Shown here one piece after another: positions 22,492 to 35,497 of a stretch of 64,000 nt of DNA (positions are counted from its first letter, which is position 1; every line of letters begins with the position of its first letter). Location of the stretch: positions 869,757-933,756 of the forward strand of contig NW_017265151.1 in NCBI RefSeq assembly GCF_001638985.1, given 5' to 3'. Below the pieces are notes generated by a model, which saw nothing but the letters and a program-made list of their open reading frames with translations, ran no database searches and was not told the DNA's origin. This DNA comes from Phycomyces blakesleeanus NRRL 1555(-). Lineage: Eukaryota; Mucoromycota; Mucoromycetes; Mucorales; Phycomycetaceae. Both the position numbers and the translations under genes were made by a program.

Positions 22492-24901
22492 TTAATGTTC
22501 GTAGTGAGGAATGATACCAGGAATACCATACTGCTGTACACAGGCCATTGCACCAATCAGACATACCATGATAAGTGAGTGAATGATTGTGCGGCGAAGG
22601 ATCCTGCCTTCCTGACCCTGGAGTCCGATCGTAGACACACCGGTTGTCAAGTTCTGGGGTGAGATCATCTTGGATGTAATGGCACCGCTAGAGTTGGTAG
22701 CAGCCATCAAGACTGCCGACAGACCGATCTCACGAGCTGCGACTACCTGCAGGTTACCGAACAGAGAGTTGGCCGAGGTGTCACTGCCGGACAAGAAGCA
22801 GCCCAGCCAGCCCAGCCAGGCAGACAAGAAGGGGAAGGCCTTGCCGACCGAAGCAAGTGTGAGACCGATAGAGTAGACAATACCCGAGTAGTTGAAGAGG
22901 TAGGCAAAGGCCATAATGAACGATACGGTCAGGACAGGCATGTGGAGCTGTCTGTAGGTGGCCTTGAGAGCATGGTAGAATACGCGAGGGTGGGCACCGT
23001 ACCAAAGGACAATGGCTGCAAAGGGGAAAAAGGAAATTAAGATAGCAGTTCCGGTGGCAAGTGGCTGGAATGTCCAGATTGCGGCATAAGGTTTTCCGTA
23101 CAAAGTCAACCAAACCTATATAATTTGTTATAAGATTAATAAATATTTACAACTAACAAGTCTTAGTTGATTATACTTACTCTTTGGTCAAGCTGGGGCC
23201 AATGGACGAGCACTTGTCCCTTTTCAGAAACCTTGGCAAAGGACCAGATGATGACGATAACGACAATGATAATCCAAGGGCTCCAGGCCAAAAGGGTTTC
23301 TCTGAAGGTAGGCTTGACATAGGACATCACATTCTCGGTTGTCTCGATCTCTTGCTTGTTGACTTCGCCAACAGCCTTTTCGGTAGTGTTGGGGGCAGCA
23401 GAAATACCGCTGCTGATGCTCAAGGGACGGTCGTGGTTCTCAGCCGGTGCGGGTGCAACACCTGCAGAGGCCTCGATATCACCTTGGGTGCGCATCTTTC
23501 CGACAGTAGCCTCGTACTCGGCACGATAAGGGGGTTTCCAGAACTGAACAAAGATAATCAAGGAAAGCAGAGAGATCAAACCAGCAATAAGATCTGGCAA
23601 TTCAGGACCGACCAAGTTGGCAAAGACGGCCTATTATTATTTATTACAAATCAAAAAAATACACATTAATATTTAAACACACACACACACACACACACAA
23701 AGATATATATATATATATGTGTGTGTGTATAGGATTCTTACCTGAATAACAGAGAAAGAGATACCAGCAACAGCAGCAGCAGGCCAGCACTCCATGATAC
23801 CAGCACGGAAGCCTAGATTAAGCAAGCATGATAATATTAATAACTGTAAATAAATGTATATATATATATATATATATATATGTTAAAGGGGGGGGGGGGG
23901 GGGGGGGGGATGTTCCAACACCACATGTGTGTGTGTGTCATCATATGTATCATCATGATACCTTGTTATTGTTGCTGTTATGTATATATATATATATATA
24001 ATAAAAATCAAAAAGTTTATATGTATTACCTGCATAGAAACCAAGAGCATAAAGGGGCAAGAACAAACTAAGCAGGGGAAGCTGACGACCCATCATTGCC
24101 GAAAGATCCATGACGTCCAGACCGGTGAGAGAAGCAAGGGTTGTGACAGGAATACCAAGAGCACCAAAGGCAACTGGGGTAGTGTCAAAGATGAGAGTAA
24201 AGACAAGTGCATCTGCGGGTTCAAAACCAAGCGAGACCATGAGGGATGAGCAAATGGCACCAGGGGTACCAAAGCCAGCAACACCTTCCAGAAGAGCACC
24301 GAAACTGAAGCCGACAATGAGCAAAAGGATGCGAGTATCTGGAGGAGTGTTGGTGATCATCCAGCGCCTGAAGATATCAAAGATTCCTGATTCTACCGAT
24401 ACATTATAAATGAACCTAAGATAATAAAGAGGGGACAAAATTAGTATAAAACAGAAATCAAAGAGCTTTTAATAGTGTATTGTAATCTTACATTGCATTG
24501 ACCACGATCCACATAATTGGCCAGTTTGCAAAGACAATGCCATTTCCAATAGCCTGGAATGCCTGTTGAGCGGGCATGTGCCAAGCAAATATAGATATAA
24601 AGATACTATATCGAGAAAGAAGTAAGGGGGGGTTTAGTTGATACTTGTTTCTTGCGGTTGTTGCTTTGTTCATACAACATATTAATAATAATTGATTGGC
24701 TTACCAGATGATAAGACCACAAAAGGATGCTATGTAGGCCGGTACACGGAATACACCCAACAGAACCAGGACAAGCAAGAGAGGGATCAAACCGACAAAG
24801 AATGATCCGACTAAGCTCCCTCCGATAGGGCTTAGTTCTTGAATGAACATATTTTGTTCGTAGACATACGCCGGAATCTCAGGTATGTCGAATGCCACCA
24901 T
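22492..24901 (-). CDS. L-lactate permease (LctP family), spliced
   Basis: Six exons (24901-24705, 24605-24492, 24415-24030, 23812-23742, 23630-23181, 23115-22492) give 613 residues. The protein is polytopic, with about 12-14 hydrophobic helices. It carries strong family blocks: SFGALLEGVAGFGTPGAI, FDTTPVAFGALGIPVTT, LGWLGCFLSGSDTSANSLFG, LQVVAAREIGLSAVLMAATN and KMISPQNLTTGVSTIGLQG. In bacteria this family takes up L- and D-lactate and glycolate with protons. A cytosolic or extracellular loop of about 80 residues between mid-protein helices is rich in Pro/Ala/Glu and looks like a eukaryotic insertion. The family is mainly bacterial, so a fungal copy with five introns suggests an old acquisition now adapted to the host. 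It is convergent with the mitochondrial carrier gene. No functional partner such as a lactate dehydrogenase is seen nearby. Confidence 0.93.
23888..23909 (+). repeat. Poly-G tract of 22 bases in permease intron
   Basis: An uninterrupted run of 22 G on the plus strand (C in the transcript) inside the intron between exons 3 and 4 of the lactate permease. TA and GT runs flank it. Confidence 0.9.
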
Positions 24902-27900
24902 TAAATGAAGATGATGTGTGTTGTATGTATGGTGTTTGTGGTGTAAAGGTAAAGGTAAAGGTAAAGGTGAATGTGAGTGATGCTTTTTTGGTTTCGAATA
25001 ATTGGGATTTTGAAGTTGGGATTTGTGGTATATATATATATATTTATGAATTTTTTTTTGGGTTGTTGAATTCTATTTGACTATTTGACTATTTGACTAT
25101 TTGGCTATCTGGCTATCTATCAATATATGGTTCAAGATCAACTATATTTCTCTTTTTGTCTTTACCATTTGATTCTCCTTCTATACAATTTTTTTTTCTT
25201 TGTGTTTTTTCTCATGGTGTTGTTTGGCAGTCTACAATTTAGAATATTCTTTACATAATACTACCACAAATTGCCTGCTTTTGGTCATTTTGAATACAAA
25301 GTCTTCTTTCTCTTTTGAAAGAAAGAAAAAGTATATATTCCCTCATGATCCCGTTTGTCAAACAGTTTCCCGATTTTGATCTTGTGTAGCTCTCTCATCA
25401 GCACAGAGTGTACAAAGAGTTTGTATATCAATATATATATTGTCGACTGTGCTTCTCACGCAATAGTTAGATTCGCCGATAAAATAGTACAACCAAAGAA
25501 AAAGAAGAAAAAAAGAAAAGAAAGGAGACCTATTGTGGAGGTCGATATTTTCCCCACACACACAGACTATCGTAGTTTTGATTAGGTTATTCTCGGTAGC
25601 CCTCTTGTTTTGGTTGTACTATTGAAATGTCACAAATGTCTTTCTTTTTGAGCATTGAATATTTATATTCTATCGAATGTATCTTTATTCTGTTTTTATA
25701 AAGACCATTAAAATCTATTAAGGATCCAGGTGTAAGTTATGGCTGTGAAACATCTCTTTCTCTCTTTGTTTCGAGAACAAGTTTTTTTTTATTTTTTGTA
25801 TCCATGCACAGGAAAATGGGGGAATAAAAAGGTGGGGAATAACTCCTACCAGTATATGGTAAGATGGTACGATCAATTGAGTTCAAATACCTAGTAGTAA
25901 TAGTAATAGTAGTTGTATTAGCAGCAAAAAAAATAATACTATCCGTATCTATAGATACACCTATAGATAGATATACAAGCCATATGGCCTGCCTTTAGGA
26001 TAATGATATTTCACTCTTTTTCTTTTTTCTATTATAGACCAATGTATCAGTATTACTAGGCTGTACTCTAAATAGACTTTATCCTGCCACTAATTTTCTC
26101 ACTCAATGTCTGTACATATTCTAGGCTATATTGCTACACTACACTACAATACACTCCACTACACAAACCCTGTCTGTCTTTTAAATATTTTACTATTTTG
26201 TATAGTGAGATAAGGTTTGTGGGATATCGCTTAATTGAACCAACTAAAATACATACATAAAAAAAACACCCCCCCCCCCCTTTTTTTTTTCCTTTCCTCC
26301 CTTCTCTCCCCGCCAGATATCGCAAATCTGGGGGGGTTGAACAAAAACAAAAAACAAAAAACAAACCAACCAAAGAAAAGAAAGTACAAGGGATCGTAAA
26401 AAAAAAGCAAATCAAATCAGTGAATCCGAAAAAGAAGTGTATTGTATATCCAATCATTTTTTTCTTGTAACCAAACCACATCCGCGTTTTCCCGCCCAAC
26501 CTAATCCTAAACACTTCCTACTATTCTCCCTCGCATAAAACAACAAGGCCAGAAAAGAATCTCACAAATCATTAATAAATAAATATATATATAAAAAGTC
26601 ATTTCATATATACTATATAGTATGTCTTTGTCAAAAACAAAAAGAAGTGTTAATGACGCGAATCTAATGCAGTCTGAAAGAGTTTCCAGATCAATTTTGA
26701 TATCTCTACACTTTCTTGCTTCTTTTACTTTCTATTATATATAAATATATATATAGTTATCCTACCCAGAGTGCAAGAGAAAGCAAAATAGTGATCCAGC
26801 TTCATGCCTTAAACGGAATGTAATCCAAAGTGTCACCATGGAGAATCGAGTTCTCCCCACACGGCTGACAATAGAATCATTTTATTTATTTATTTAAAAT
26901 ATTAAATAATTATTAATAAGGAACAGTAACAAAAAAAAAGTGGAGTAAAAGATACCAATACAATTTTGTCTATGTAATAGAACGAACCCAACCTACACAA
27001 TACAATATATTACAAATACCCCACAATCCTTTTTGCTTGTGCACCAAAAAAAAACTACTAGGATTTTTATTTAATTTCTCTCTCTCTCTCTCTCTTATTG
27101 GTTTCTAGTAGCAAACCAACCAAGGATATTCAATTACTGTTCTACTAGCAGACCAAAAATATTACAAATATTCTTGTCTTTATGCATTTACCTAAAGAAA
27201 GAAATAATGAGATTTAGACAAGATATGATGTGATGTGATTTGATATGGTGGGAAATAATAAACTGAAACTAATTGATTTCTTTTATAAATATAAATATAA
27301 ATATATATAAGTACATTTAACAAACATTGGTTGGTTAGTTGGTTAGTTGGTTAGAGACGTGTGTAATTGTGTCCCTTTCTTCAATTGCTAGTAATAATGG
27401 GGGTGGAAAATTTTATGTGCTGATAAAATATTTATATACATATATGTGTTCATTTATATGTATATAGGCATTTATATATAAAATTATATATTTATGGAAG
27501 TAAAGATGGTTTCGGACTGCGCTTTGTAGAATAATAATGATGTCTTCTTTTGGTGATTTAAAAATGTACTATATAGATTTGATCTGAGAAAAAAATAGAA
27601 AGAGAAACATATGGGATTTCCCAGTTTGAACCGCTTACCTTTTATAGATTATTGTGAGCCCTATTACTATCATGGTAGCACCATGACCCTTTTTTTTTCT
27701 TTACATATATATATATATATAAATTCCATCAAGAGATTGGGTGTGTATCAAGCTTAAAGAAATAAATTCGATATTCTAAATATTGGTAAGCTGGGCATAT
27801 ATAATGAAACACCGATACAAATATGAATAGTCGTTGTTTTAAAATCCCAAAAAATAACAATTTGATTTCTTAAATATTTCATAAGAAATTATGATCTTTT

Positions 27901-30608
27901 CCTATCCAATTGACAAGCGTCAACTCTTGTGTTTTTGGTTGATAGTGATAGTAATAGGGATAGATAAAGCTTTGGTTGATTTTTCTGGCTGGCAAACAGA
28001 TTTTTTTTATGAAAACACTTGAAGATTATTATACAGAATATTGTGTATATAGTTTGATTTGACACAACTGCAAAACTCAATTATTATTATTATTGTTATT
28101 TTTACTCATTCAAGATCATAATAATTTATTGAACTTGGTACGATAAACATCTTTCCCTCATCTCCAATTCTTTTGTATACAGTAGAAAACTTGATAATTT
28201 TTTTGTCAATTTGTTTATTGAGTATTTCAAAAGAACAACAATTTGTAAAAAAAACGAAATTTTGGTGATATTACAATGACCATAAAAATAAAGTTGTGTT
28301 AAAGTAAGATACAAGTAACAAATATTGTACAAGCAAAAAAGTCGAATACATACCTAGCTACCTATTAAGATACACATACATTCTTTCTAATATTTCACTT
28401 TATAAATTGGCTTAAAATGTTATAGATCAGAAAAAAAAAATTTCAAAGGTGTACAGTTACTACCAATATTCATGGGCTGATGTATCACAGGATGCTTTTG
28501 TACAGTATCCAGACACACAAGTAAAAAAAAATAAGAGGCATTAAATTTCGGTTTCCATGCTTTACTGATTTATTTATTTATTTATAAATACAAAACTCAA
28601 ATATAAGCATAAACTTCAAAGATAAGACAATACTAAAATAAATAAAGCAAAACAAAAAAAAAGAAAGTTTTTGGTGCATGTGTTAACAAAATAACTTACC
28701 AAAATCAAGTATAATACTTTTCTTGCTTTAATAAAAGAGAGAGAGAGAAAATAAATGATAGATGATGTTAATTATTAACTTGTGCATATGTACACCAAAA
28801 GGAAGAAAGAAAGAAAGAAATAAAAACTAAGCTATAATTGATTAGTATCAATACAAGAAAGAAAGAAAGAAAAGAACGTCTTCTGGAAATGTGTACTTCT
28901 TTCGTCAGAATATTCAGTTTTTTTTTAAAAAAAAATTGTGGAGGGAATAGTGGGGTTTAAGTGGGGAGATATATTGTTACGCTCTTGGTATGACCAAGAA
29001 CACAGCAATAGGTTATCTATAGTTGTATCAAGAATACTTACAACATATATAAAGAAAAGGCAATGGATCCAATTAACAAAAAAAAATTATTGGTTACAGT
29101 TTCGTAGATTTCAGATTTATGTTACTCAGCTTGGAGCTGGCGGGAGAAGGTGGAGAAAGATCAAAAAAGGGGGGATAAAAAGAAAATAGATGCATTAGAT
29201 CTGATTGGTCAGGCAAATCCAAGTGGAGGAGATTTCCTTTTTATTTTCAAGCCTTGGCGATGGTAAGGCAAATACAACGTAGGACAGGTACAGGTACAAA
29301 AGTATATGAATATAAATAAACCAAAATCACCATAGAAGCAAAAAGGAAAAGAGAGGAGTATATATTTTTACTTGATTTATTTACAGAACAAAGGTTTCTT
29401 TGAGATTTTAGTCTCAATTGAGAGGGTCAAACAAGAAAAAGTCAACAAACCTTGATAAGACATTTCTTAGTGTTTTTTCTTGTTTTTTCTTGTTTTTTTT
29501 TTTTAAAAGAAAGCATAAAAGTGGAGTGTGGTTTCGCCAACTGTTACTCGTTATAGTCTATTGTGCTTTCCAACAAACGTATGTCTTTTTCCTTCCTCTT
29601 CTTCGTCTTTATTCAAATCAAATCAAATCAAATCAACTCAACTCAATTCAATTCATTGTACAAGGGCCTTAAAAAGAAATATATTCAAATCATTTATGTT
29701 AAATTGTGCTTGATTGCTCCACTATTCTAATTTATATATAGTATGATATATATATATAAAGCGTGTAAAGTTCAATATAAGAAATACTCTAATAATACAT
29801 ATAATACGTGTAATTTTTTTGTATTATTATTATTGCTGTTGTTGCTGTTGCTGTTGCTGTTTTGAATTTATAATTGATCCGATACTCGGGGCACTACAAT
29901 AACAAAAGTAAGAGAATGGAAGGCAGAGTGGAGACTTTTCCGAGGAATAAAAATGTAAGGTTTGTTGTGGTATAGTGCTTCAAGGCAAACCAGATCAAAG
30001 AAAACAGTGTTTAACAAAATACATTTTACAAACACATAAAACAGAAAACATAACATAGAAATACAAAGGATGTCTATTTTTTTTTAAAATAATAATAATA
30101 ATAATTCCTTATCCTAAGAGAGACACCAAGTAGTAATTCTCTTCATTATTGATCTTTATTTCAAACGTGATGTGATCTATAGCTATAATCATAAAAAAAG
30201 AATAAAAACATGGCTTCAATTAGTGTTTATATTTAGGTTACTCGATGTCTATAGCTGTACCTTGTAATTGCAAATATATTGATAATATATTTTGTATACA
30301 TATATCTATTAAACAAAAAAAAAGCCCTTCGCCTCTTATGTAGTTCTTGTACTTGTCAGTAAGAAACTGACAGCACTGACACGTTTTTGAATACCTTTTT
30401 TTAAAAGTACATGAAGAATCTTGTAAATATTTTCTCTAATTCCTTCTATCTCTTTCTCTCTCAGTCTATTTATTTATTCTTATCTTTATCTAAACATGTA
30501 ACTCCAACCACCCAATCAAACTTACCATTTTGTCGTTTCTAATTGTTTTTTTTTACTTTACAATATTCTTGCCTTTTTGAATCAAAGTGCTCAACAAGTT
30601 CCACATCT

Positions 30609-30641
<33 letters not shown>

Positions 30642-33600
30642 CATACAGAGGTATATATTGCATCACTTCTGGACTAAATACTTTTTATAGAATAAGGAAA
30701 AAAAGGGGAGGTCGTGTTATTTGATATTAGTGTTTTTATATATATATATGTGTGTGTGTGTGTATTTTTGTTCCAATATTTTATTTTATAAACTCGTTTG
30801 ATTTTTATATATTTCAAGTCTCTTTTTTTTTGTGACGCTCAGCACAATTATCAGATCGTTTCTGTATATTTGTTTAGAATTACTATATTATTATTTTGCT
30901 TAGCACTTGTTTTTTCTTTCTATTGACTGACTGATTGGTTCGTAATTCCATAGTATTGCTTGATAATCAGTACTGCGCCTTTTTGAAAAAAAAAAGAAGA
31001 TCAAATAATTGAATGTGAACAATAACCGAGATATAACTCCACACTATACTGATTAGATAGATAGATGGTCGGATGTGGGGTATATGGTAGCACGTTTCAT
31101 AAAATTCACTGTCTAAACTGTGGGGAGTGGGGTTGGAACTCTGCAATAGTGGAGAAAAACACCATACGATATTAAAGATTAATGTGGAGATACTACTATG
31201 CTTGAATTTTCTTTATTTGGAATATTTTTGAAAAGAAAAAAAAAGTCAAAGGGATGTTTTTATTAAAACACGTAGTTTTCTTTTATATATATATTATATT
31301 TTTATCAAACATAGTGTTAGCTATAGTTCTATTCTTGCAGTAAAAAAAACAAATAAATATTGATGTACTTGGCCAAAATAGTATTGCTTTTCATTCTTTG
31401 AAGCAGAAAAAACAAAGAAGTATTGCAGATTATCGAAATATTATACCATAGGCTCGGTTATCACAAAGATAAACACGGTTACACCATAGAGACCATTTTC
31501 TTTACAAGGTTGCAAAGTAACAGCTAACTAACCATCGGTCTTTAACCTCTCTCTCTGTGTCTGTGTGCTTGTTGCGTAAAGAAGAAATATAAAGAAAGAA
31601 AGAAAGAAAGAAAGAAAAGGATCATAAAAGTAATAAATCAAAAATTACAAATGTATGAGCTTGTTACAGCCCAGTGACAGTCAATGTTTTTCTCAAGCTT
31701 ATTCATCATTGTGTCCAAAGATTACAACTTATTTCACAATGATCGGAACACGCCTAGTGATGCAGTCAGTCAGATGTAATCTTATATTCAGACCAAGGCT
31801 ATTATTATTATTATTATATTTTGCCATGCCTTGCCTTGTTTTCTAATTATCTCCTGATTTCCCTTCTAAAACAGTAAAGGGATCCCTTGCAATAAAATCC
31901 CGTGAGTTTTCTACCCTTAGTTAGCGTATTTCCCAGGCATGTAATTATGTACATAAGCTGAACTCGAGATAGTTATTTCGGCTCCGAATTTTCCCTCTTT
32001 TTTTTTTGTCTCTCTCTCTCTGGGTTTGGTTTTATCGGCTGGTTGTAATTTCTTATAAGACTAAAATAATAATAATAAAAATAATAGTAATTCAAATACC
32101 CAACAACTAGGCCAACAGAGCTCTGTAGCAGAATGATAGTGGTACACTAGAGAGAACTTGCACCTACAACTATCGCTTCTTTTAGATCCTCATTCACATG
32201 GCCCTTCAAAATTCAAAACAAGCATCTTCTAGATTCTACTCCCACATTCCCATACCGCACTGTATTATATGTATGTTATGTTATGTTGTATACATGTATA
32301 TTTATATATTTATATACATCTATAGATCTATAAATTTATTTATAAGCTTAGAGTTTACCAGAGTGGTCATCAAACCATAATTGGAAACAAACACAGTTTA
32401 TACTCTCACACACACAGAGAAAGAAAAAGAGATAGCCAATAACCACTGTACACCTTACTCTAATTAGAAATCCTCCAAGATTTCAAATCCCAATATTCAG
32501 TAAATCAGTAAACCTCTTTCTCATTTCTTTTTTGTTAAAAGATATACAAATAAATTGCAATTTACCCCATGACTATACCCCATCAAGATGGTCAAAAAAA
32601 GAAAAGCCTGTAATTCAAAAAATAAGAATACAATATGACTCCCCCCAAACTTTCAACATCAGGACTAATAAAGGATAATTACTCTACAAGATCAAGAAAA
32701 ATATAAACTATTGAAGCAAGATCTAAATAACCATAATAGTTCAATGACATAATATGGTATTGTACATAGAAGAATAACAGTGTTTGCTCTATCATAATCT
32801 GATGTGGTGTATAATAAACTTCTTTCGTTATTTATGAAAATAAAAACAAAACAGGGTAGGATATTATACAAGGCCTAGAAATTGAAAACAACAACTGAAA
32901 AAATAGTAATATATTGGTAAAACAAAATAAACGGATTAATGTAATCAGTGCAAATAAATAAATAAAAACTTAAACAAACAACCGTGGTATATAAAACCTC
33001 GGCCTCATTTTTGGTGATAAAAAAAACACCTGCCATGGTAATTATGTGTTAAGAATGTTTAATACTACAAAATATCATGATATAGTCAGCTTATAAAATT
33101 GAATAATCACACTTTGCTAATCTTTACATCGCAACTATGATAATAATCATAAGGAAAATTAGCCGTCTATTTCATCTTAAAGTACCATAAATCATGTATT
33201 TCAGATTTTCTTTAAAGGTCTTGAAAAATAACTTGCGCATAGAAGAAAGGTACAATTGACTGGTATAATTTCTTTTGAGATTTTTTCTTTCAAAAAGAAA
33301 TGCTCAAATTTGCCTGTACTTATTATTATAGAGCACCCACCCACACACACATGTAATATACATAAGTATACATATTGCAAATATTAAAGTAAAAATCAAC
33401 TTAATATCTATTATTAATTTTTATATATATATATTGTATCCAAGTAAAATAGATTTTATGTTTGCTTCAATTCCAAGTGATTTTTATTTCTTTGTTTTTT
33501 AGTAAAAATAGAGCTACATTTCGCATTCTTCAGTTACTGGATTTGAGGGAGATGCTCAGAAAAAAAAAACATCTTTGTGTCACCTAACAACAAAATGGAA

Positions 33601-34632
33601 AAATAAGGTTTAAACCCAGACAATATACTGTTTTTAGATTTCAATATTATCCACTTTTTTTTATACCAAATACTACAAAATTCAATACAGTTGACTTTAC
33701 TGTGAGAACCACAAGAAAGAGAAAGAGAAAGAGATAAATAAAATAGAGTAGATTATATTAATGAACGCCAATAGTACGGTGGGAATTCATATAAAGATTT
33801 TCTGTTCAAATATATATATATATATGTATGTATGTATATTTTTTTAATGAAAAGGATTTCAGAGAACATTCAAGTTATTTAAAAATTGTTTCGAATCATT
33901 AAATACTTACTGAGGATTGAATTATACTCAATAGAGCTTTGGGAATTTTGAAACGTTGTGATTTCTGTAGAAAATTTTCACCAAAAAAGTAATTCATTAG
34001 AATGCGATCCACAGCCTTCAAGAAAAAAGAAAAAGAAATTTTCTTTGAGCCGAAAAAGAAACATATTTCTTTCTCTCTTTTCTGGAATGTAGTATTTTGT
34101 TGTTGTTGTTGACCACCTAAAGAGAGAGAGTATGTATGTATATATGTAACAAATAGTCGAATCTGGTCTTGTTCCACCAATGATCCTGATTTCTTAGCTT
34201 AACCAAAATATATCCAAGTAATCCAGGTTATACATGAAAAGCATGTCTCATCGATGAGAATTATCTTTCCATATTTACAAAACATTACTCTTTCTCTCTC
34301 AATTTTCCAATTTAGTCTTCTTTCTTTGTTGTTGTTGTCGTTGTTTGATGTCTACTTCCTACTTCCCCCAAACCTTTTACCTCTTTCTTTATTTTGTGTC
34401 TATTTCCTTATAATTATTATATATTTTTTTCACACAAGTGTCTATCTTGTTGGCTAATATACACCCAAAATAATCCGTACATTATTGTCGATTTGTTTCT
34501 TTTTGTGTGTTTTGGTTTTCTTGGTTCAAGTTCGGAAGCAACCGTAGTTTTCTTTAGCCTTCATTAATATTTACTTGTATCCGGGAGTTGTCGATCTTCG
34601 GATGTCACTTTGTTGAACAAATGAAAATATCT
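24902..34632. other. Gene-poor region of almost 10 kb
   Basis: I find no gene I can support. The sequence is AT-rich and interrupted by homopolymers and simple repeats: a C12-T10 junction near 26269-26290, TG runs at 30611-30638 and 30750-30763, GAAA and GAAG repeats near 28805-28870 and 31590-31617, and many TA runs. Open frames here are short, low-complexity and lack family resemblance. The left end should contain the lactate permease promoter. One stretch at about 34017-33911 (minus) looks exon-like between AG and GT signals, but I cannot join it to anything. Confidence 0.5.
30611..30638. repeat. TG microsatellite
   Basis: A TG dinucleotide run in non-coding DNA. Confidence 0.85.
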
Positions 34633-35145
34633 CTAGTCGTCGATAATATGTGACGCCAACATTTTTCCAGGAGCACTCTCGTCGTTGAGTAGATCTTGGA
34701 TTTTGATAGTCTTTGAATTTTCTGTAAATAGTTGTCCGGCGATGATAAAGTCTTCTTTGGTAACCGTAGCCATTCGACCCTCGTGAAGGGTCGATAGCTC
34801 TTTTGGAGACAGAGGATGATTGTGATACTTTTCTTTCTCGTGAAGGCTTTTCAAAAGATAGTACTTTTGCTCCTTCTTTCTAAAAGAAAATCTCAGCAAG
34901 TACGGGCAGCCAACCCGGCAAGTCTGAGTGATTCGTTTAGCTTTCTCGTCTCCATCACGCCTTGTTTTGTATGCGCCTCCCTTGGCGCACTTGAGATGTA
35001 GAATTGGAACCTGACTTCTGGCAGTGACAAGAACAAAGTTGTTTTCAATGGCATAGGCTTTCATTACATTAACAACCTCATCTTTGTTTTTCATTCCGTC
35101 TTTTGGAAATGCGGACGAGGCACTCACAGCTGGGTAGAAATTCAT
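34633..35145 (-). CDS. FAR1-type DNA-binding domain protein (MULE transposase N-terminal domain, transposase part absent)
   Basis: A single frame of 170 residues. Residues about 20-115 match the FAR1/WRKY-GCM1 zinc-binding domain found at the N-terminus of Mutator-like transposases: KDEVVNVMKAYAIENNFVLV, then KCAKGGAYKTRR, CRVGCPYLLRFSFRKKEQKY, and HEKEKYHNHPLS with the C...C...C...HNH ligands. The frame stops (TAG) soon after LNDESAPGKMLASHIIDD, where a full MULE protein would continue into the DDE transposase and SWIM finger. No donor site that could continue it is visible. It is either a truncated MULE or a domesticated DNA-binding protein. It lies 352 bases downstream of the Fanzor-like gene, on the same strand. 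Confidence 0.65.
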   Translation of the reverse strand: MNFYPAVSASSAFPKDGMKNKDEVVNVMKAYAIENNFVLVTARSQVPILHLKCAKGGAYKTRRDGDEKAKRITQTCRVGCPYLLRFSFRKKEQKYYLLKSLHEKEKYHNHPLSPKELSTLHEGRMATVTKEDFIIAGQLFTENSKTIKIQDLLNDESAPGKMLASHIIDD

Positions 35146-35497
35146 CCTGGTTAGAAGATAGGTTTAATACAAAAAAAAAGTTTGGTTGCTTTTTTATTGA
35201 CTTGGTGGTATATATCTATATATATATATTGATAATGCAGTATTTCTTTATAGTATATTACTACTATTATTATTATTATTATGTTCTTGTGGTGGAAGAA
35301 GGAGAGAGGAAAGTGAATACAGGGGGAAAGGGAGTGCCTTTATTTCCCACAAAAAATGGGCAGTCACTCTTTTTAAAAAAAAAGAAATGATAATATTAAT
35401 TAATAAATTAAAAATTCATAAGCATTGGTACTTTACAATGATATTTACCCCCCAGAGCTACAACGTAGCTGCCAAATCGTCTCTTCGTGTACAGAAT
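35146..35497. other. Spacer between the FAR1 gene and the Fanzor-like gene
   Basis: About 350 bases with a TA run and a TTA run (about 35205-35282). It probably contains the FAR1 gene promoter and the end of the Fanzor-like gene. No coding content. Confidence 0.5.

Noticed and set aside
23184..23669. 161-residue plus-strand frame over the lactate permease
   Set aside because: It is antisense to a well-supported permease exon and has no family resemblance.
26134..26514. 126-residue minus-strand frame
   Set aside because: It crosses C- and T-homopolymers, is dominated by Phe/Gly/Cys runs and has no recognisable motif.
28938..29189. 83-residue plus-strand basic frame
   Set aside because: It has no domain, a low-complexity end and no support from context.
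33899..34180. 93-residue minus-strand frame containing an exon-like stretch (AVDRILMNYFFGENF)
   Set aside because: It has AG and GT at its edges, but I could not connect it in phase to any neighbour or recognise a family; it is mentioned only as part of the gene-poor region.
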